Shown here piece by piece: positions 44,036 through 56,589 of a stretch of DNA of 64,000 nucleotides. A program made the position numbers and the translations under genes. Below the pieces are notes generated by a model. That model saw nothing but the letters and a program-made list of their open reading frames with translations, did no database searches and had not been told where the DNA came from. Source of the DNA: Pseudomonas corrugata (GTDB taxonomy: Bacteria; Pseudomonadota; Gammaproteobacteria; Pseudomonadales; Pseudomonadaceae); the NCBI RefSeq assembly GCF_001269905.1, contig NZ_LHVK01000005.1:248001-312000 (forward strand), in the 5' to 3' direction. Numbering within the stretch: position 1 is the stretch's first letter; the number at the start of each line of letters is the position of its first letter.

Positions 44036-45067
44036 TCAGCGCACTGGTGGTGCGTATTGGATGCCGCCAGCGTTCCACAGCGCATTCAGGCCGCGGTCGA
44101 TTTCCAGCGGGGTGCCTTTGCCGAGGTTGCGCTCGAACATTTCACCGTAGTTGCCGACTTGCTTGACGATCTGCACAACCCAGTTCTTCGGCAGTTTCAG
44201 GTCCTTGCCGTATTCACCGTCAGCGCCGAGCATACGAGCGACGTCCGGGTTCTTGGTGGACTTGGCTTCGGCCTCGACGTTCTTCGAGGTCACGCCAGCT
44301 TCTTCAGCGTTGAGCATTGCGTAGCCAGTCCAGCGCACAATCGCCAGCCACTCATCGTCGCCATTGCGAACGACCGGGCCCAGTGGTTCCTTGGAAATGG
44401 TTTCCGGCAGAACCACGTAGTCTTTCGGCGAAGCCAGCTTGCTGCGCTGGGCGAACAGCTGGGATTTGTCGGAGGTCAGTACGTCGCAACGACCGGATTC
44501 CAGCGACTTGGCGCTCTCATCGGAGGTATCGAACGTGATCGGGGTGTACTTCAGGCCATTGGCACGGAAGTAGTCAGACACGTTCAGTTCGGTAGTGGTA
44601 CCGGCCTGGATGCAGATGGTCGCGCCGTCCAGTTCCTTGGCGCTCTTGACACCCAGCTTGTTGTTTACCAGGAAACCGATGCCGTCGTAGTAGGTGATGA
44701 AGCCCGGAAACTTCAGGCCCATGCCCGCGTCACGGGAACTGGTCATGGTGGTGTTGCGCGAGAGCACATCGATTTCGCCGGACTGCAGCGCAGTGAAGCG
44801 CTCCTTGGCGTTCAACTGGCTGAACTTGACCTTGGTCGCATCGCCGAATACCGCGGCGGCAACGGCACGGCAGAAGTCAGCGTCGATACCGACGATCTTG
44901 CCGGTCGAATCAGGCACCGAGAAACCCGGCAGACCATCACTTACGCCGCACTGTACAAAACCTTTCTTCTGCACTGCGTCCAGGGTTGCACCCGCTTGCG
45001 CGAACCCGCTGACGCCGAGCACAGCAGCTGCGGTCACGACAGCCAGGGTGGATTTCAGTAACTTCAT
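44036..45067 (-). CDS. aapJ: General amino-acid ABC transporter, periplasmic binding protein
   Basis: This 343-residue solute-binding protein starts with a Sec signal (cleavage after GFAQA, residue 25) and contains PGFSVPDSTGKIVGIDADFCRAVAAAVFG and DVLSRNTTMTSSRDAGMGL, typical for the Aap family, which takes a broad range of L-amino acids. It is the first gene of the operon. Confidence 0.94.
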   Translation of the reverse strand: MKLLKSTLAVVTAAAVLGVSGFAQAGATLDAVQKKGFVQCGVSDGLPGFSVPDSTGKIVGIDADFCRAVAAAVFGDATKVKFSQLNAKERFTALQSGEIDVLSRNTTMTSSRDAGMGLKFPGFITYYDGIGFLVNNKLGVKSAKELDGATICIQAGTTTELNVSDYFRANGLKYTPITFDTSDESAKSLESGRCDVLTSDKSQLFAQRSKLASPKDYVVLPETISKEPLGPVVRNGDDEWLAIVRWTGYAMLNAEEAGVTSKNVEAEAKSTKNPDVARMLGADGEYGKDLKLPKNWVVQIVKQVGNYGEMFERNLGKGTPLEIDRGLNALWNAGGIQYAPPVR

Positions 45068-46198
<1,131 letters not shown>

Positions 46199-46289
46199 AT
46201 CGCCACGTCAGGCCTTTGACGAACACACTACGCCGCGCCCGTTTCTTGCATTACACTGGCCGGCGTACATTCCTTAACCAATCGATGAG

Positions 46290-47756
46290 ATGACCGTGCT
46301 CAAAGCACTCAAGAAGATGTTCGGTAAGAGCGAGGCCGAGCAGCTCGCGCCTGGCCCCAGCGCCCCTGCCCAAGGCCCGAGCCGTACCGAAGCGCCACAA
46401 CAATCGCGCCACCCCGCACCTGTTGCGCAGACGAAAAAAGAGCCGGTGACCTCGCCTGCCTCCGCTCCTGCGCCGGACAAGCCGCGCAATGAAGCCCCCA
46501 AGCCGCGCCGCGAACGTGCACAGAAACCTCCGGTCGTCGCCTGGAAGCTCGAGGACTTCGTCGTAGAGCCCCAGGAAGGCAAGACCCGCTTCCACGATTT
46601 CAAGCTGGCCCCGGAACTGATGCACGCCATCCAGGACCTGGGGTTCCCGTATTGCACGCCGATCCAGGCTCAGGTTCTGGGTTACACCCTCGCCGGCAAG
46701 GACGCTATCGGTCGCGCCCAGACCGGTACCGGCAAGACCGCCGCGTTTCTGATCTCCATCATCACCCAGCTGCTGCAGACCCCACCGCCCAAAGAGCGCT
46801 ACATGGGCGAGCCGAGGGCACTGATCATCGCGCCTACCCGCGAGCTGGTTGTGCAGATCGCCAAGGACGCCGCCGACCTGACCAAATACACCGGCCTTAA
46901 TGTCATGACGTTCGTCGGCGGCATGGACTTCGACAAGCAGCTCAAACACCTCGAAGCCCGCCATTGCGACATCCTGGTGGCTACACCCGGCCGCCTGCTG
47001 GACTTCAACCAGCGCGGCGACGTGCACCTGGATATGGTTGAGGTCATGGTGCTGGACGAGGCCGACCGCATGCTCGACATGGGTTTCATCCCGCAAGTGC
47101 GCCAGATCATTCGCCAGACTCCGCCGAAAAGCGAACGCCAGACCCTGCTGTTCTCCGCCACCTTCACCGAGGACGTAATGAACCTGGCCCGACAATGGAC
47201 CACCGATCCGGCCGTCGTCGAGATCGAAGCCGAGAACGTCGCCAGTGAAAACGTCGAACAACATATCTACGCCGTAGCCGGTGCCGACAAGTACAAGCTG
47301 CTCTACAACCTGGTCAATGACAACGGCTGGGAACGGGTGATGGTGTTCGCCAACCGCAAGGACGAAGTACGGCGCATCGAAGAACGCCTGGTGCGCGACG
47401 GCGTCAATGCGGCCCAGTTGTCAGGCGATGTGCCCCAGCACAAGCGCATCAAGACGCTCGAAGGCTTTCGCGAAGGCAAGATTCGCGTGCTGGTGGCAAC
47501 CGATGTGGCCGGTCGCGGTATTCACATTGACGGCATCAGCCATGTGATCAACTTCACCCTGCCCGAAGTGCCGGACGACTACGTGCACCGCATCGGCCGT
47601 ACCGGCCGTGCAGGTGCCGAGGGCGTGTCCATCAGCTTCGCCGGCGAAGACGACTCTTATCAGTTGCCGTCCATCGAGGCGCTGCTGGGCCGCAAGATCA
47701 GCTGCGAAATGCCGCCAACCCACCTGCTGCGGCCAGTTGAGCGTAAACGTCACTGA
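46290..47756 (+). CDS. rhlB: ATP-dependent RNA helicase RhlB
   Basis: This 488-residue DEAD-box helicase has an extra N-terminal Pro/Ala-rich tail of about 80 residues, then motif I AQTGTGKT, Ia [26 protein letters not shown], and [12 protein letters not shown]. RhlB supports RNA unwinding in degradation complexes. It is followed by a strong terminator and lies upstream of dauB. Confidence 0.95.
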   Translation: MTVLKALKKMFGKSEAEQLAPGPSAPAQGPSRTEAPQQSRHPAPVAQTKKEPVTSPASAPAPDKPRNEAPKPRRERAQKPPVVAWKLEDFVVEPQEGKTRFHDFKLAPELMHAIQDLGFPYCTPIQAQVLGYTLAGKDAIGRAQTGTGKTAAFLISIITQLLQTPPPKERYMGEPRALIIAPTRELVVQIAKDAADLTKYTGLNVMTFVGGMDFDKQLKHLEARHCDILVATPGRLLDFNQRGDVHLDMVEVMVLDEADRMLDMGFIPQVRQIIRQTPPKSERQTLLFSATFTEDVMNLARQWTTDPAVVEIEAENVASENVEQHIYAVAGADKYKLLYNLVNDNGWERVMVFANRKDEVRRIEERLVRDGVNAAQLSGDVPQHKRIKTLEGFREGKIRVLVATDVAGRGIHIDGISHVINFTLPEVPDDYVHRIGRTGRAGAEGVSISFAGEDDSYQLPSIEALLGRKISCEMPPTHLLRPVERKRH

Positions 47757-47775
47757 CAGTCGCCGCCCCCCCGAA

Positions 47776-47806
47776 AGCGCAGCCCTCGATGGCTGCGTTT
47801 TTTTTT
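47776..47806 (+). terminator. Rho-independent terminator after rhlB
   Basis: CGCAGCC / GGCTGCG stem with a six-base loop followed by a run of T residues. Confidence 0.92.
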
Positions 47807-47881
47807 GCCCGGGATATTGCTCGAATAAACTAAAAGTCCATAATAGACAAATTAGTTTAAATGACACCGTCCGGAGTCCCG

Positions 47882-48829
47882 ATGTCCAGTACGCCTCATG
47901 TGATGACCCAAGCCCAGGCTCGCGCACTGCTTGGGCAAATCGATGTGCCGCAAATCCTGCGCAAACTGTTTCGCGACCTGGCGACCGGACAGGCGGTGCA
48001 GCCGGCCCAGCAATGGGTAGAATTTCCCCAGGGCGCCGGGGACTTCATCAATTATCTGGGCGTGCTGGCTGAGGATCAGGTCTATGGCATCAAGACCTCA
48101 CCCTACATCGTGCGCGAGCAGGGTCCGCTGGTCACCGCCTGGACCTTGCTGATGTCGATGCGCACCGGTCAGCCGCTGTTGTTGTGCGATGCCGCCGAAC
48201 TGACGACTGCTCGCACCGCAGCCACCACGGCCGTCGCCGTCGATGCCCTCGCCCACCCCCAGTCCCGGCGCCTCGCCGTTATCGGCAGCGGTGCGGTAGC
48301 GCGGGCGCATGTGCATTACGCCAAGGGTTTGCGGGACTGGAATAACATCAGCCTCTACTCGCCGGGCCTACAGAGCAAGACGGCACAGGATCGTGCACTG
48401 ATCACCGGCCTGGATTCGCGCCTGGAGATTACCGACAGCCTTGCGGCGGCGGTGCATGACGCCGACGTGGTGATGCTCTGTACCTCGTCCGCCAAAACAG
48501 TGCTCGAACCGAAGATGCTGGACAAACCGGCGCTGATCACCTCAATCAGCACCAACGCGCCACGCGCCCATGAAGTGCCACCCAACAGCCTCAATGATAT
48601 GGACGTGTACTGCGACTATCGTCAGACCACCCCAGGTTCGGCAGGCGAGATGCTGATCGCTGCCGAACAGCATGGCTGGGAGCCGTCGAGCATCATCGGT
48701 GACTTGCCTGGATTGCTCAGCGGACAGGTTGCGCGACCGACTCTTGAGCGCCACGTTTTCTTCCGCTCCATCGGCCTGGGGCTGGAAGATGTGGCGTTGG
48801 CGAATGCGCTTTACCAACTCCGCACCTGA
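47882..48829 (+). CDS. dauB: Ornithine cyclodeaminase-family dehydrogenase DauB
   Basis: The 315-residue NAD(P)-dependent enzyme (RLAVIGSGAVARAHVHYAKGLRDW, Rossmann fold) reduces 2-ketoarginine with ammonia to L-arginine in the two-step conversion of D-arginine to L-arginine described in P. aeruginosa. I start at ATG 47882 with GGAG five bases upstream. Its place before dauA and dauR identifies it more firmly than sequence alone. Confidence 0.88.
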   Translation: MSSTPHVMTQAQARALLGQIDVPQILRKLFRDLATGQAVQPAQQWVEFPQGAGDFINYLGVLAEDQVYGIKTSPYIVREQGPLVTAWTLLMSMRTGQPLLLCDAAELTTARTAATTAVAVDALAHPQSRRLAVIGSGAVARAHVHYAKGLRDWNNISLYSPGLQSKTAQDRALITGLDSRLEITDSLAAAVHDADVVMLCTSSAKTVLEPKMLDKPALITSISTNAPRAHEVPPNSLNDMDVYCDYRQTTPGSAGEMLIAAEQHGWEPSSIIGDLPGLLSGQVARPTLERHVFFRSIGLGLEDVALANALYQLRT

Positions 48830-50131
<1,302 letters not shown>

Positions 50132-50220
50132 CCTTCCTGGAAGGTGACGCATCGCCACGATTGCGGCACACTCCCTGCGCCCCTGCTTCACGGGGCGCCG
50201 ACGCTGCCTGGAGCCCTGTC

Positions 50221-50847
50221 ATGACTGCCCCGCAACCCGATCCGGCAATGGACAATTTCCACACCATCGCCGACGCCATCGCCACGCTGTTCTACCCTCA
50301 CGCCGAAGTGGTGCTGCACGACCTGCGCACACAGAAAGTCGACTACATCGCCAACAACCTCTCCAAGCGCGAGATCGGTGATGACTCGTCCCTGGAGGAC
50401 ATGCTCAGCGAGGACGTCAGCGAACGGAACATCGGTCCGTATGAAAAACTGAACTGGGACGGCCAGAAGATCCGCAGCCTCAGCAGCGTCCTGCGCGATG
50501 TCGAAGGTCGGCCGCTGGCAGTGCTGTGCATCAACCTGAATATTTCACTGTTTGAAAATGCCAAGGCCGCGCTGGACCTGTTCCTGTCGCCGGGCAAGTT
50601 GATTCCACAGCCGGACTCCCTGTTTCGCGATGACTGGCAGGAGCGCATCAACACCTTTCTGCATGCCTGGATGCGCGAGCGCCAATTGAGCCTGAACCTG
50701 CTGACCCGCGACCATAAACGCGAACTGGTGCTGGCGCTGCACGCCGAAGGCGCCTTCAAGGGCAAGAGCGCCTCCAACTACGTCGCCAATGTGCTGAACA
50801 TGGGGCGGGCGACGGTGTACAAACACTTGAAGGAATTGAAGGGCTGA
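50221..50847 (+). CDS. dauR: DauR, YheO-family regulator of the D-arginine cluster
   Basis: The 208-residue protein has a YheO-type PAS-like domain (FYPHAEVVLHDLRTQKVDYIANNLSKREIGDD, RPLAVLCINLNISLF) and a C-terminal helix-turn-helix (SASNYVANVLNMGRATVYKHL). In P. aeruginosa DauR represses dauBA and responds to D- and L-arginine. A paralogue is at 199-828. Confidence 0.9.
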   Translation: MTAPQPDPAMDNFHTIADAIATLFYPHAEVVLHDLRTQKVDYIANNLSKREIGDDSSLEDMLSEDVSERNIGPYEKLNWDGQKIRSLSSVLRDVEGRPLAVLCINLNISLFENAKAALDLFLSPGKLIPQPDSLFRDDWQERINTFLHAWMRERQLSLNLLTRDHKRELVLALHAEGAFKGKSASNYVANVLNMGRATVYKHLKELKG

Positions 50848-50869
50848 GGTTGCGTCGCCTGGACTGACG

Positions 50870-50940
50870 CCATCGCGAGCAGGCTCGCTCCCACAGGTTC
50901 GCACGGATCAAAATGTGGGAGCGAGCCTGCTCGCGATGGC
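50870..50940. repeat. REPIN after dauR
   Basis: CCATCGCGAGCAGGCTCGCTC and CCACA is mirrored by TGTGGGAGCGAGCCTGCTCG and CGATGG between convergent genes. Confidence 0.85.
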
Positions 50941-50946
50941 AATCAT

Positions 50947-51723
50947 TCAGTCACCATAGATATCCGACTTGAAATACTTGGCCTGAATCTTCTGATATTC
51001 ACCGTTGGCCCGAATGCCGTCGATGGCCTTGTTCAAATCCGCCACCAACTGGGTATTGCCTTTGCGCACCGCAATACCAGCTCCTTCCCCAACGTATTTC
51101 GGGTCCTTGAGTTCAGGACCGACAAACCCGTAGCCCTTGCCTCGGGGCATCGACAGGAAATCCTCCAGCGGGATGGTGTCGGCAAAAATCGCGTCCAGGC
51201 GGCCGGATGCCAGGTCCATGTAGATTTCTTCGTTGTTGCTGTAGCGCTTGACGATCACGCCTTTGGGTTCGAGGACTTCGGTGGCGTAGCGGTCGGTGGT
51301 GGTCGCACGCTGCACACCCACGGTCTTGCCCTTCAGGCTGGCGTACTGGTCATCCACCACGGCCCCCTCCTTCATGACCAGCCGCGAAGAAGTGAAGTAG
51401 TACTTGTGGGTGAAATCCACCGACTTCTTGCGTTCCTCGGTTATGGTCATGGACGACAGCGCCATGTCGATCTTCTTCACCTTCAACGACGGAATCAGTC
51501 CGTCGAACTCACCTTCGACCCATTCGCACTTGACCTTCATCTGCATGCACAACGCATTGCCGATGTCGTAGTCGAAACCCTCGATCTTCCCTTCCGAGGT
51601 CTTGGAAGCAAATGGCGGATAGGCCGCTTCGATGCCGATGCGCAGGGTCTTCTCTGTGGCGAACAGGCTGCCGGAGGCCAGCAGGCTCAGGGCCAGGCCA
51701 GTGACAAGGGGGAATTTCTTCAT
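50947..51723 (-). CDS. Periplasmic amino-acid-binding protein (Lys/Arg/Orn type)
   Basis: The 258-residue protein has a signal peptide cleaved after LFA (about residue 23) and the solute-binding-protein family 3 fold: [32 protein letters not shown] and [24 protein letters not shown]. It resembles AotJ/HisJ-type binders of basic amino acids. No permease or ATPase genes lie beside it, so it must share transporter components encoded elsewhere. Its place beside dauR suggests arginine as ligand. Confidence 0.88.
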   Translation of the reverse strand: MKKFPLVTGLALSLLASGSLFATEKTLRIGIEAAYPPFASKTSEGKIEGFDYDIGNALCMQMKVKCEWVEGEFDGLIPSLKVKKIDMALSSMTITEERKKSVDFTHKYYFTSSRLVMKEGAVVDDQYASLKGKTVGVQRATTTDRYATEVLEPKGVIVKRYSNNEEIYMDLASGRLDAIFADTIPLEDFLSMPRGKGYGFVGPELKDPKYVGEGAGIAVRKGNTQLVADLNKAIDGIRANGEYQKIQAKYFKSDIYGD

Positions 51724-51855
51724 GATTGTTCTCTCGCGGGTTGTTGTTGGTTTGGCAGAGAAAAAACAGGCGTGACTAATTATGTACTTATAAATCCATA
51801 CTGGACTTTAATGTACACATCGTCAATTGAAGAAATGATGGAAAGCTGATGGCCC

Positions 51856-51930
51856 CATCGCGAGCAGGCTCGCTCCCACAAAGGAGCGGCTGCACAGATC
51901 CGATGTGGAAGCGAGCCTGCTCGCGATGGC
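51856..51930. repeat. REPIN before moaE
   Basis: CATCGCGAGCAGGCTCGCTC / GAGCGAGCCTGCTCGCGATG copies; the right half has GTGGAAGC in place of GTGGGAGC. Confidence 0.75.
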
Positions 51931-51955
51931 GGACTATCAGCTAACGAAGAAAGGT

Positions 51956-52408
51956 CTACTGTTTCCAGCGATCCGCCGCCGCATGATCACTGTCCCGCCC
52001 CTCGACCCAGCGCGGGCCATCCGCGGTGCTCTCCTTTTTCCAGAACGGAGCACGGGTCTTGAGGTAGTCCATGACAAAGGCGCAGGCGTCGAATGCCGCC
52101 TGGCGATGGGCGCTGGCGGCCGCGACGAAAACGATGGGCTCGCCCGGTTCCAGGGCACCGATGCGGTGCAGCACTTCCAGCTTCAGCAGTGGCCAGCGCT
52201 GCTGCGCCTCGACGGCAATCTTGCCCAGGGCTTTCTCGGTCATGCCCGGGTAGTGCTCCAGGAACATCCCGGACACATCCAGGCCGTCATTGAAGTCCCG
52301 CACGTAGCCGACAAAACTCACCACCGCGCCCACGCCGACATTGGCCGCGTGCATTGCGTTGACTTCGGCGCCCGGATCGAACGGGTCGGCCTGTACACGA
52401 ATCGCCAT
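51956..52408 (-). CDS. moaE: Molybdopterin synthase catalytic subunit
   Basis: MoaE and MoaD form the synthase that adds two sulfurs to precursor Z. The 150-residue protein shows GAVVSFVGYVRDFNDG, the HYPGMTEKAL motif and C-terminal RAPFWKKE with the catalytic lysines. It begins three bases after the moaD stop. Confidence 0.95.
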   Translation of the reverse strand: MAIRVQADPFDPGAEVNAMHAANVGVGAVVSFVGYVRDFNDGLDVSGMFLEHYPGMTEKALGKIAVEAQQRWPLLKLEVLHRIGALEPGEPIVFVAAASAHRQAAFDACAFVMDYLKTRAPFWKKESTADGPRWVEGRDSDHAAADRWKQ

Positions 52409-52411
52409 GAG

Positions 52412-52654
52412 TCAGCCTCCGGTCACCGTGGGGAAGAACGCGACTTCGTCACCATCCACCAGCGGTTCATCAAGCTGGCACAACTCTTCGTTGCGGGCGC
52501 ACATCAGGTTCTGCTCGCTCAACACGTCGAAGCCCTGGCGATCCGCCAACAGCGCGCGAACGTCGTCGACCTTAGTGAATTTACCATCGACGCTCAAAGC
52601 GTCCATGCCCACGGCCTCGCGGTAACGGGCAAAGAACTTCACATGGATTTTCAT
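52412..52654 (-). CDS. moaD: Molybdopterin synthase sulfur carrier
   Basis: The 80-residue ubiquitin-like protein ends in GG ([10 protein letters not shown]), the site of thiocarboxylate formation. It overlaps the moaC stop (ATGA) and is followed at once by moaE. Confidence 0.95.
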   Translation of the reverse strand: MKIHVKFFARYREAVGMDALSVDGKFTKVDDVRALLADRQGFDVLSEQNLMCARNEELCQLDEPLVDGDEVAFFPTVTGG

Positions 52655-53124
52655 GACGCGTCCGCCTGGAAATGACCACTCTTGCCGCCGAGCTTTTCCA
52701 GCACCCGCACCCCTTCAATGGTCATGCCCCGGTCCACGGCCTTGCACATGTCATAGATGGTCAGCGCGGCGACACTGGCGGCGGTCAGGGCTTCCATCTC
52801 CACCCCTGTCTGTCCCGAGAGCTTGCAACGGGCAACGATGCGCACCCGATCCTCCCCTTCGGCATTGAGCTCGACCTTGACGCCGGTGAGCATCAGCGGA
52901 TGACAGAGCGGAATCAGATCGCTGGTTTTTTTCGCCGCCTGGATGCCGGCAATGCGTGCGACGGCGAACACATCGCCCTTGGGGTGACCGCCGCTGACGA
53001 TCATCTGCAGCGTAGCAGGCAACATACGCACAAAAGCTTCGGCGGTGGCCTCACGGAACGTCACGGCCTTGTCGGTCACGTCGACCATGTTGGCGCGACC
53101 TTGGGAATCGAGATGGGTCAGCAC
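52651..53124 (-). CDS. moaC: Cyclic pyranopterin monophosphate synthase accessory protein
   Basis: MoaC acts with MoaA in the first step of molybdenum cofactor synthesis. The 157 residues include [30 protein letters not shown] and [23 protein letters not shown]. It starts at GTG 53124. No moaA is nearby. Confidence 0.95.
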   Translation of the reverse strand: MLTHLDSQGRANMVDVTDKAVTFREATAEAFVRMLPATLQMIVSGGHPKGDVFAVARIAGIQAAKKTSDLIPLCHPLMLTGVKVELNAEGEDRVRIVARCKLSGQTGVEMEALTAASVAALTIYDMCKAVDRGMTIEGVRVLEKLGGKSGHFQADAS

Positions 53125-53248
53125 GAGGTTACTCCTGATCAGGAGCGTCGATTGTAAACCCGTGAGTCAAATTCCGGCACGCCTGATTGTCGCACCTGCT
53201 CTTTCCTATGAGAGCCGGCTCGCTGAACTCGCTGAAGTAGAGCTTGCT

Positions 53249-53342
53249 GTGGGAGCAAGGCTTGCCCGCGATGAAGTTGATGCGGTCTGTCAGAAATCGC
53301 GGTGTCTTTATCGCGAGCAAGCCTTGCTCCCACAGCAGGCTC
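53249..53342. repeat. REPIN upstream of moaC
   Basis: TGTGGGAGCAAGGCTTGCCC with GCGATG is mirrored by TATCGCGAGCAAGCCTTGCTC and CCACA, followed by a partial outer copy CAGGCTCGCTCACAG. Confidence 0.8.
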
Positions 53343-53372
53343 GCTCACAGGGTTATTTGTCGTGTTCAGGAA

Positions 53373-53396
53373 CCGGGCGACCACAAGGTGGCCCGG
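53373..53396. terminator. Hairpin after phoH-like gene
   Basis: CCGGGC, GACC, loop and GGTG GCCCGG form a stem just beyond the minus-strand stop at 53409; no strong T-run is present. Confidence 0.45.
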
Positions 53397-53408
53397 CTTC
53401 ATCAAGGG

Positions 53409-54803
53409 TTACAGATGGGATTCGGCGTATTCGGCCAGGATCGAGCGCGGTACGCCCTGCAGCGTGATGTGGACCCCGTTGGGGAAGTCCTTGAAGCGTT
53501 CGGTCAGGTAGGTCAGCCCGGAACTGGTCGCGGACAGGTAAGGGGTATCGATCTGCGCCAGGTTACCCAGGCACACCACTTTGGAACCGGCGCCGGCACG
53601 GGTGATGATGGTTTTCATCTGGTGCGGGGTGAGGTTCTGGCATTCGTCGATCAGGATCAGGCTCTGCTGGAAGCTGCGGCCCCGGATGTAGTTGAGGGAT
53701 TTGAACTGCAACGGCACCTTGCTGAGGATGTAGTCGACGCTGCCATGGGTGCTCTCGTCATCCATATGCAAGGCTTCGAGGTTGTCGGTAATGGCCCCCA
53801 GCCAGGGCTCCATCTTTTCCGCTTCGGTGCCGGGCAGGAAGCCGATTTCCTGGTCCAGGCCCTGCACGCTGCGTGTGGCGATAATGCGCCGGTAACGCTT
53901 GCTGACCATGGTCTGCTCGATGGCGGCAGCCAAGGCCAGGATGGTCTTGCCGGAACCGGCCGCGCCGGACAGGTTGACCAGGTGGATATCCGGGTCGAGC
54001 AAGGCGAACAGGGCCAGGCTCTGGTAGATGTCACGGGGCTTCAGGCCCCAGGCTTCCTGATGCAGCAAGGGCTCCTGATGCAAATCGAGAATCAGCAGCT
54101 TGTCCTCTTCGATCTCCTTGATCCAGCCGACAAACCCTTGTTCGTCGATGATGAACTCATTGATGTGCACCGCCGGCAGGTTGTCGATCAGTTGCACCTG
54201 GTGCCAGGTGCGACCATGGTCCTGGCGGGTATCGACCTTGCTCACACGGTCCCAGAAGGAGCCGGTCATGGTGTGGTAGCCGTTGGGCAACAGCGACACG
54301 TCGTCGACCAATTGGTCGGTGCTGTAATCCTCCGCTGCAATCCCGCAGGCTCGGGCCTTGAGACGCATGTTGATGTCTTTGGTCACCAGCACCACAGCAC
54401 GATCCTGGTTGCGCGCGTGCAGGTCGATCAACTGGTTGATGATGATGTTGTCGTTCAGGTGTTCGGGCAGTACAAGGTTGGGTTCGGTGCGCTTGCTCAT
54501 CAGGATCGAGAGCAGGCCCTTGGGGCCGCCTTTGCCACGCTGGATCGGCACACCCAGCTCGACATCTTCTGGAGACGCATCCCCCAGGGTCTTGTCGATC
54601 AGGCGGATCGCCTGCCGGCATTCGGCCGCGACGCTGTGATGGCCGCTCTTGAGCTTATCCAGCTCCTCGAGCACGGTCATCGGAATGGCAACGTGGTGTT
54701 CTTCGAAATTCAGCAGTGCGTTTGGATCGTGGATCAATACGTTGGTATCGAGTACATAGAGGATTGGCTGGTTGGAGGAAGGGCTACGTCCGTGGTCATC
54801 CAT
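53409..54803 (-). CDS. PIN-PhoH fusion protein
   Basis: The 464-residue protein joins an N-terminal PIN nuclease domain (ILYVLDTNVLIHDPNALLNFEEHHV; later acidic residues in VLVTKDINMRLKA) to a C-terminal PhoH ATPase with Walker A GAAGSGKTILAL and Walker B LILIDECQN. This PhoH2 form is linked to RNA unwinding and cleavage in mycobacteria; the pseudomonad role is not known. Confidence 0.92.
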   Translation of the reverse strand: MDDHGRSPSSNQPILYVLDTNVLIHDPNALLNFEEHHVAIPMTVLEELDKLKSGHHSVAAECRQAIRLIDKTLGDASPEDVELGVPIQRGKGGPKGLLSILMSKRTEPNLVLPEHLNDNIIINQLIDLHARNQDRAVVLVTKDINMRLKARACGIAAEDYSTDQLVDDVSLLPNGYHTMTGSFWDRVSKVDTRQDHGRTWHQVQLIDNLPAVHINEFIIDEQGFVGWIKEIEEDKLLILDLHQEPLLHQEAWGLKPRDIYQSLALFALLDPDIHLVNLSGAAGSGKTILALAAAIEQTMVSKRYRRIIATRSVQGLDQEIGFLPGTEAEKMEPWLGAITDNLEALHMDDESTHGSVDYILSKVPLQFKSLNYIRGRSFQQSLILIDECQNLTPHQMKTIITRAGAGSKVVCLGNLAQIDTPYLSATSSGLTYLTERFKDFPNGVHITLQGVPRSILAEYAESHL

Positions 54804-55139
54804 ACTCGGTCACCTTTGTGGGGGCCATTCGACGCAATACCATGACAGTGCTGCGCCTCGAGGTAGCCACCGAATTCACCCGCGAGGATTCAGGTGAACT
54901 GCACACAAACTGGGTCTTGGAAGACGCCACCTGTGTTGCAGGTTTCGGCGGTCTGACTTCTTGATACTCCAAAACCCATGACAGGAAAAAGCACTTTGAC
55001 GCTTTTTTGAAGTTTATTTTTCAGAGTGACGAAAAGCCCTTGGCGTACCGCCGCTACGCCGTTAAAGTCGGAAGTCGGGTCGTCATGAATGCGCACCGCT
55101 TTTTTTCCTTTTCCCCAGTATTTCCGGGCCTTTGCGGTT
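54804..55139. other. Intergenic gap upstream of the phoH-like gene
   Basis: The 336 bases carry no gene I can support; the short open frames lack family features and overlap neighbours. The phoH-like promoter should be here. AT-rich runs occur near 54985-55025. Confidence 0.4.
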
Positions 55140-56279
55140 TCAGCGAAAGGCCTCCTGACAATCCTCCCAACCGATTCCACTTTGCGCCGTCTGCGTGACG
55201 AGCCAGGGCATTGCTGTCTTCACCGCGTCCTGCTTGGCGTTGAAGTTGATCACTCCGTGGCGCCACAGCAGCATCAAGGTCAGCGCGCGCTGGGCACTCT
55301 GCTCGGGCTTGAGCCGATTGCTGCCATCCTGGGGATCGATATCCCACAATGCCACTTGCAGGCCCTGTTGCCTGAAAAATGCTTCAGCATCGCCACGTCG
55401 CTGGCCCTGGGGGGGACGGAACAGCGGCACATAATTCTCTGGCAGCTTGCTCTTGACCAGATCGACGCTGCGCCGTATCGAATCCTGCCAGTCCCTCCAA
55501 TAGCTATGGGAGCGGAACTCCCAGCCCTGAACACCCACGCACTGTTCTGAATACAACGACTGGAGGTCGTTGGCGGACTCCTCCACCAGCCGCGCCTGGA
55601 TGTCCTTGCCCAGCACGAAAAAGGTGCCGTTCATGTTCGACTTGCGCAAGTAATCCGTCAGCCACCCGGTGTTGTCTGGCACAACGTTGGCACCACTGTC
55701 GAAGGTCAGCAGGAACAGCCGGTCAGGCATGTCCTCGCCGTTGCGCTCGTAATCACCGAAACGTTCGATTTCGCTGGTGGTTTGCGGAAAAAGCGCGGCT
55801 TTTCGCAGCAACTCATCCCGGTACTGGGTATGAAAAATCTCGCTCGGCCCGGCCCATTTGAAATAGAACGAGTCTTCATCAAGGTGGAATCGGCGCGCCT
55901 CCTCACGCAAGGTCGCCATGTTCTCCACCAGGTAGCAGAAAGAAGCGTCCTGGTCACAGCTCTGCTGGGCGAAGTTGTAGCTGGTCAGTAATCTCTGCCA
56001 CAACCGGGTACGCAGGGCGGTGATCGCCGCCATGTTCACCGAGCGCAGTCCCAGGTACTGCTTGAGAGCGATTTCGTCCATGGCATCGGTATCCAACAAC
56101 ACCCGGGCGAACATCAGGATCTCGGCCCGCGAAGCGACGTCGAACAGGGTCGGGCTGGTGAGTTGTTCCGGCCAGGTGCTGCGGTCCAGGGTGGCGATGT
56201 CGTTGGGCGCGGCAATGGCAGTGAGGCTCAAGAGCCAGACCGATAACACAAGCACGATACGCAAAAGGGATGTCTCCAT
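55140..56279 (-). CDS. NodB-like polysaccharide deacetylase-family protein with altered metal site
   Basis: The 379-residue product has a signal peptide (cleavage about residue 24, AIAA) and a helical N-terminal domain (about 30-170) ahead of a NodB-like domain. The usual TFDDG motif reads TFDSG (D194, S195), the HS/TxxH motif reads HSYWR (H258, R262), and FRPP (R288) and WDIDPQD are kept. Loss of Asp and His metal ligands suggests weak or no deacetylase activity, or a different metal arrangement. It has no obvious operon partner. Confidence 0.8.
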   Translation of the reverse strand: METSLLRIVLVLSVWLLSLTAIAAPNDIATLDRSTWPEQLTSPTLFDVASRAEILMFARVLLDTDAMDEIALKQYLGLRSVNMAAITALRTRLWQRLLTSYNFAQQSCDQDASFCYLVENMATLREEARRFHLDEDSFYFKWAGPSEIFHTQYRDELLRKAALFPQTTSEIERFGDYERNGEDMPDRLFLLTFDSGANVVPDNTGWLTDYLRKSNMNGTFFVLGKDIQARLVEESANDLQSLYSEQCVGVQGWEFRSHSYWRDWQDSIRRSVDLVKSKLPENYVPLFRPPQGQRRGDAEAFFRQQGLQVALWDIDPQDGSNRLKPEQSAQRALTLMLLWRHGVINFNAKQDAVKTAMPWLVTQTAQSGIGWEDCQEAFR

Positions 56280-56382
56280 AACGAAACCCGCGCGGCATCA
56301 TAGCTGATCCGAATGGAAGCAAGGCCCGGGAGCTTTGTGTGGCAAGGGAATTCAGCGACACCGGAACTCTGAACCCGGAACC

Positions 56383-56487
56383 CTGTAGGAGCTGGCGAAG
56401 CCTGCGATCTTTTGATCTTTGTCGTTCGCTCTCGACTCAATGGACAGGGGAAGATCGCAGCCTCGTTGCACTCGGCAGCTCCTACGC
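56383..56487. repeat. REP pair, GTAGGAGCTGGCGAAGC class
   Basis: GTAGGAGCTGGCGAAGCCTGC plus GATCTTTTGATC is mirrored by GATCGCAGCCTCG and GCAGCTCCTAC. It is a different REP family from the GTGGGAGC copies and lies upstream of yaaA. Confidence 0.75.
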
Positions 56488-56589
56488 CGCATTCGCTCTA
56501 GGGCCACCACCGATCACCTATTACCCCGATAGCTGGAGTCCACCCGGACAACCCCCTAGAATCGCCGCACCCTTAGAAGGAGACGATTC

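Noticed and set aside
53409..54803. Toxin (PIN) component of a toxin-antitoxin pair
   Set aside because: The PIN domain is fused to a PhoH ATPase in one protein and there is no adjacent antitoxin-like gene.
54890..55180. 96-codon minus-strand frame overlapping the deacetylase-like gene
   Set aside because: Starts inside another gene and shows no domain.
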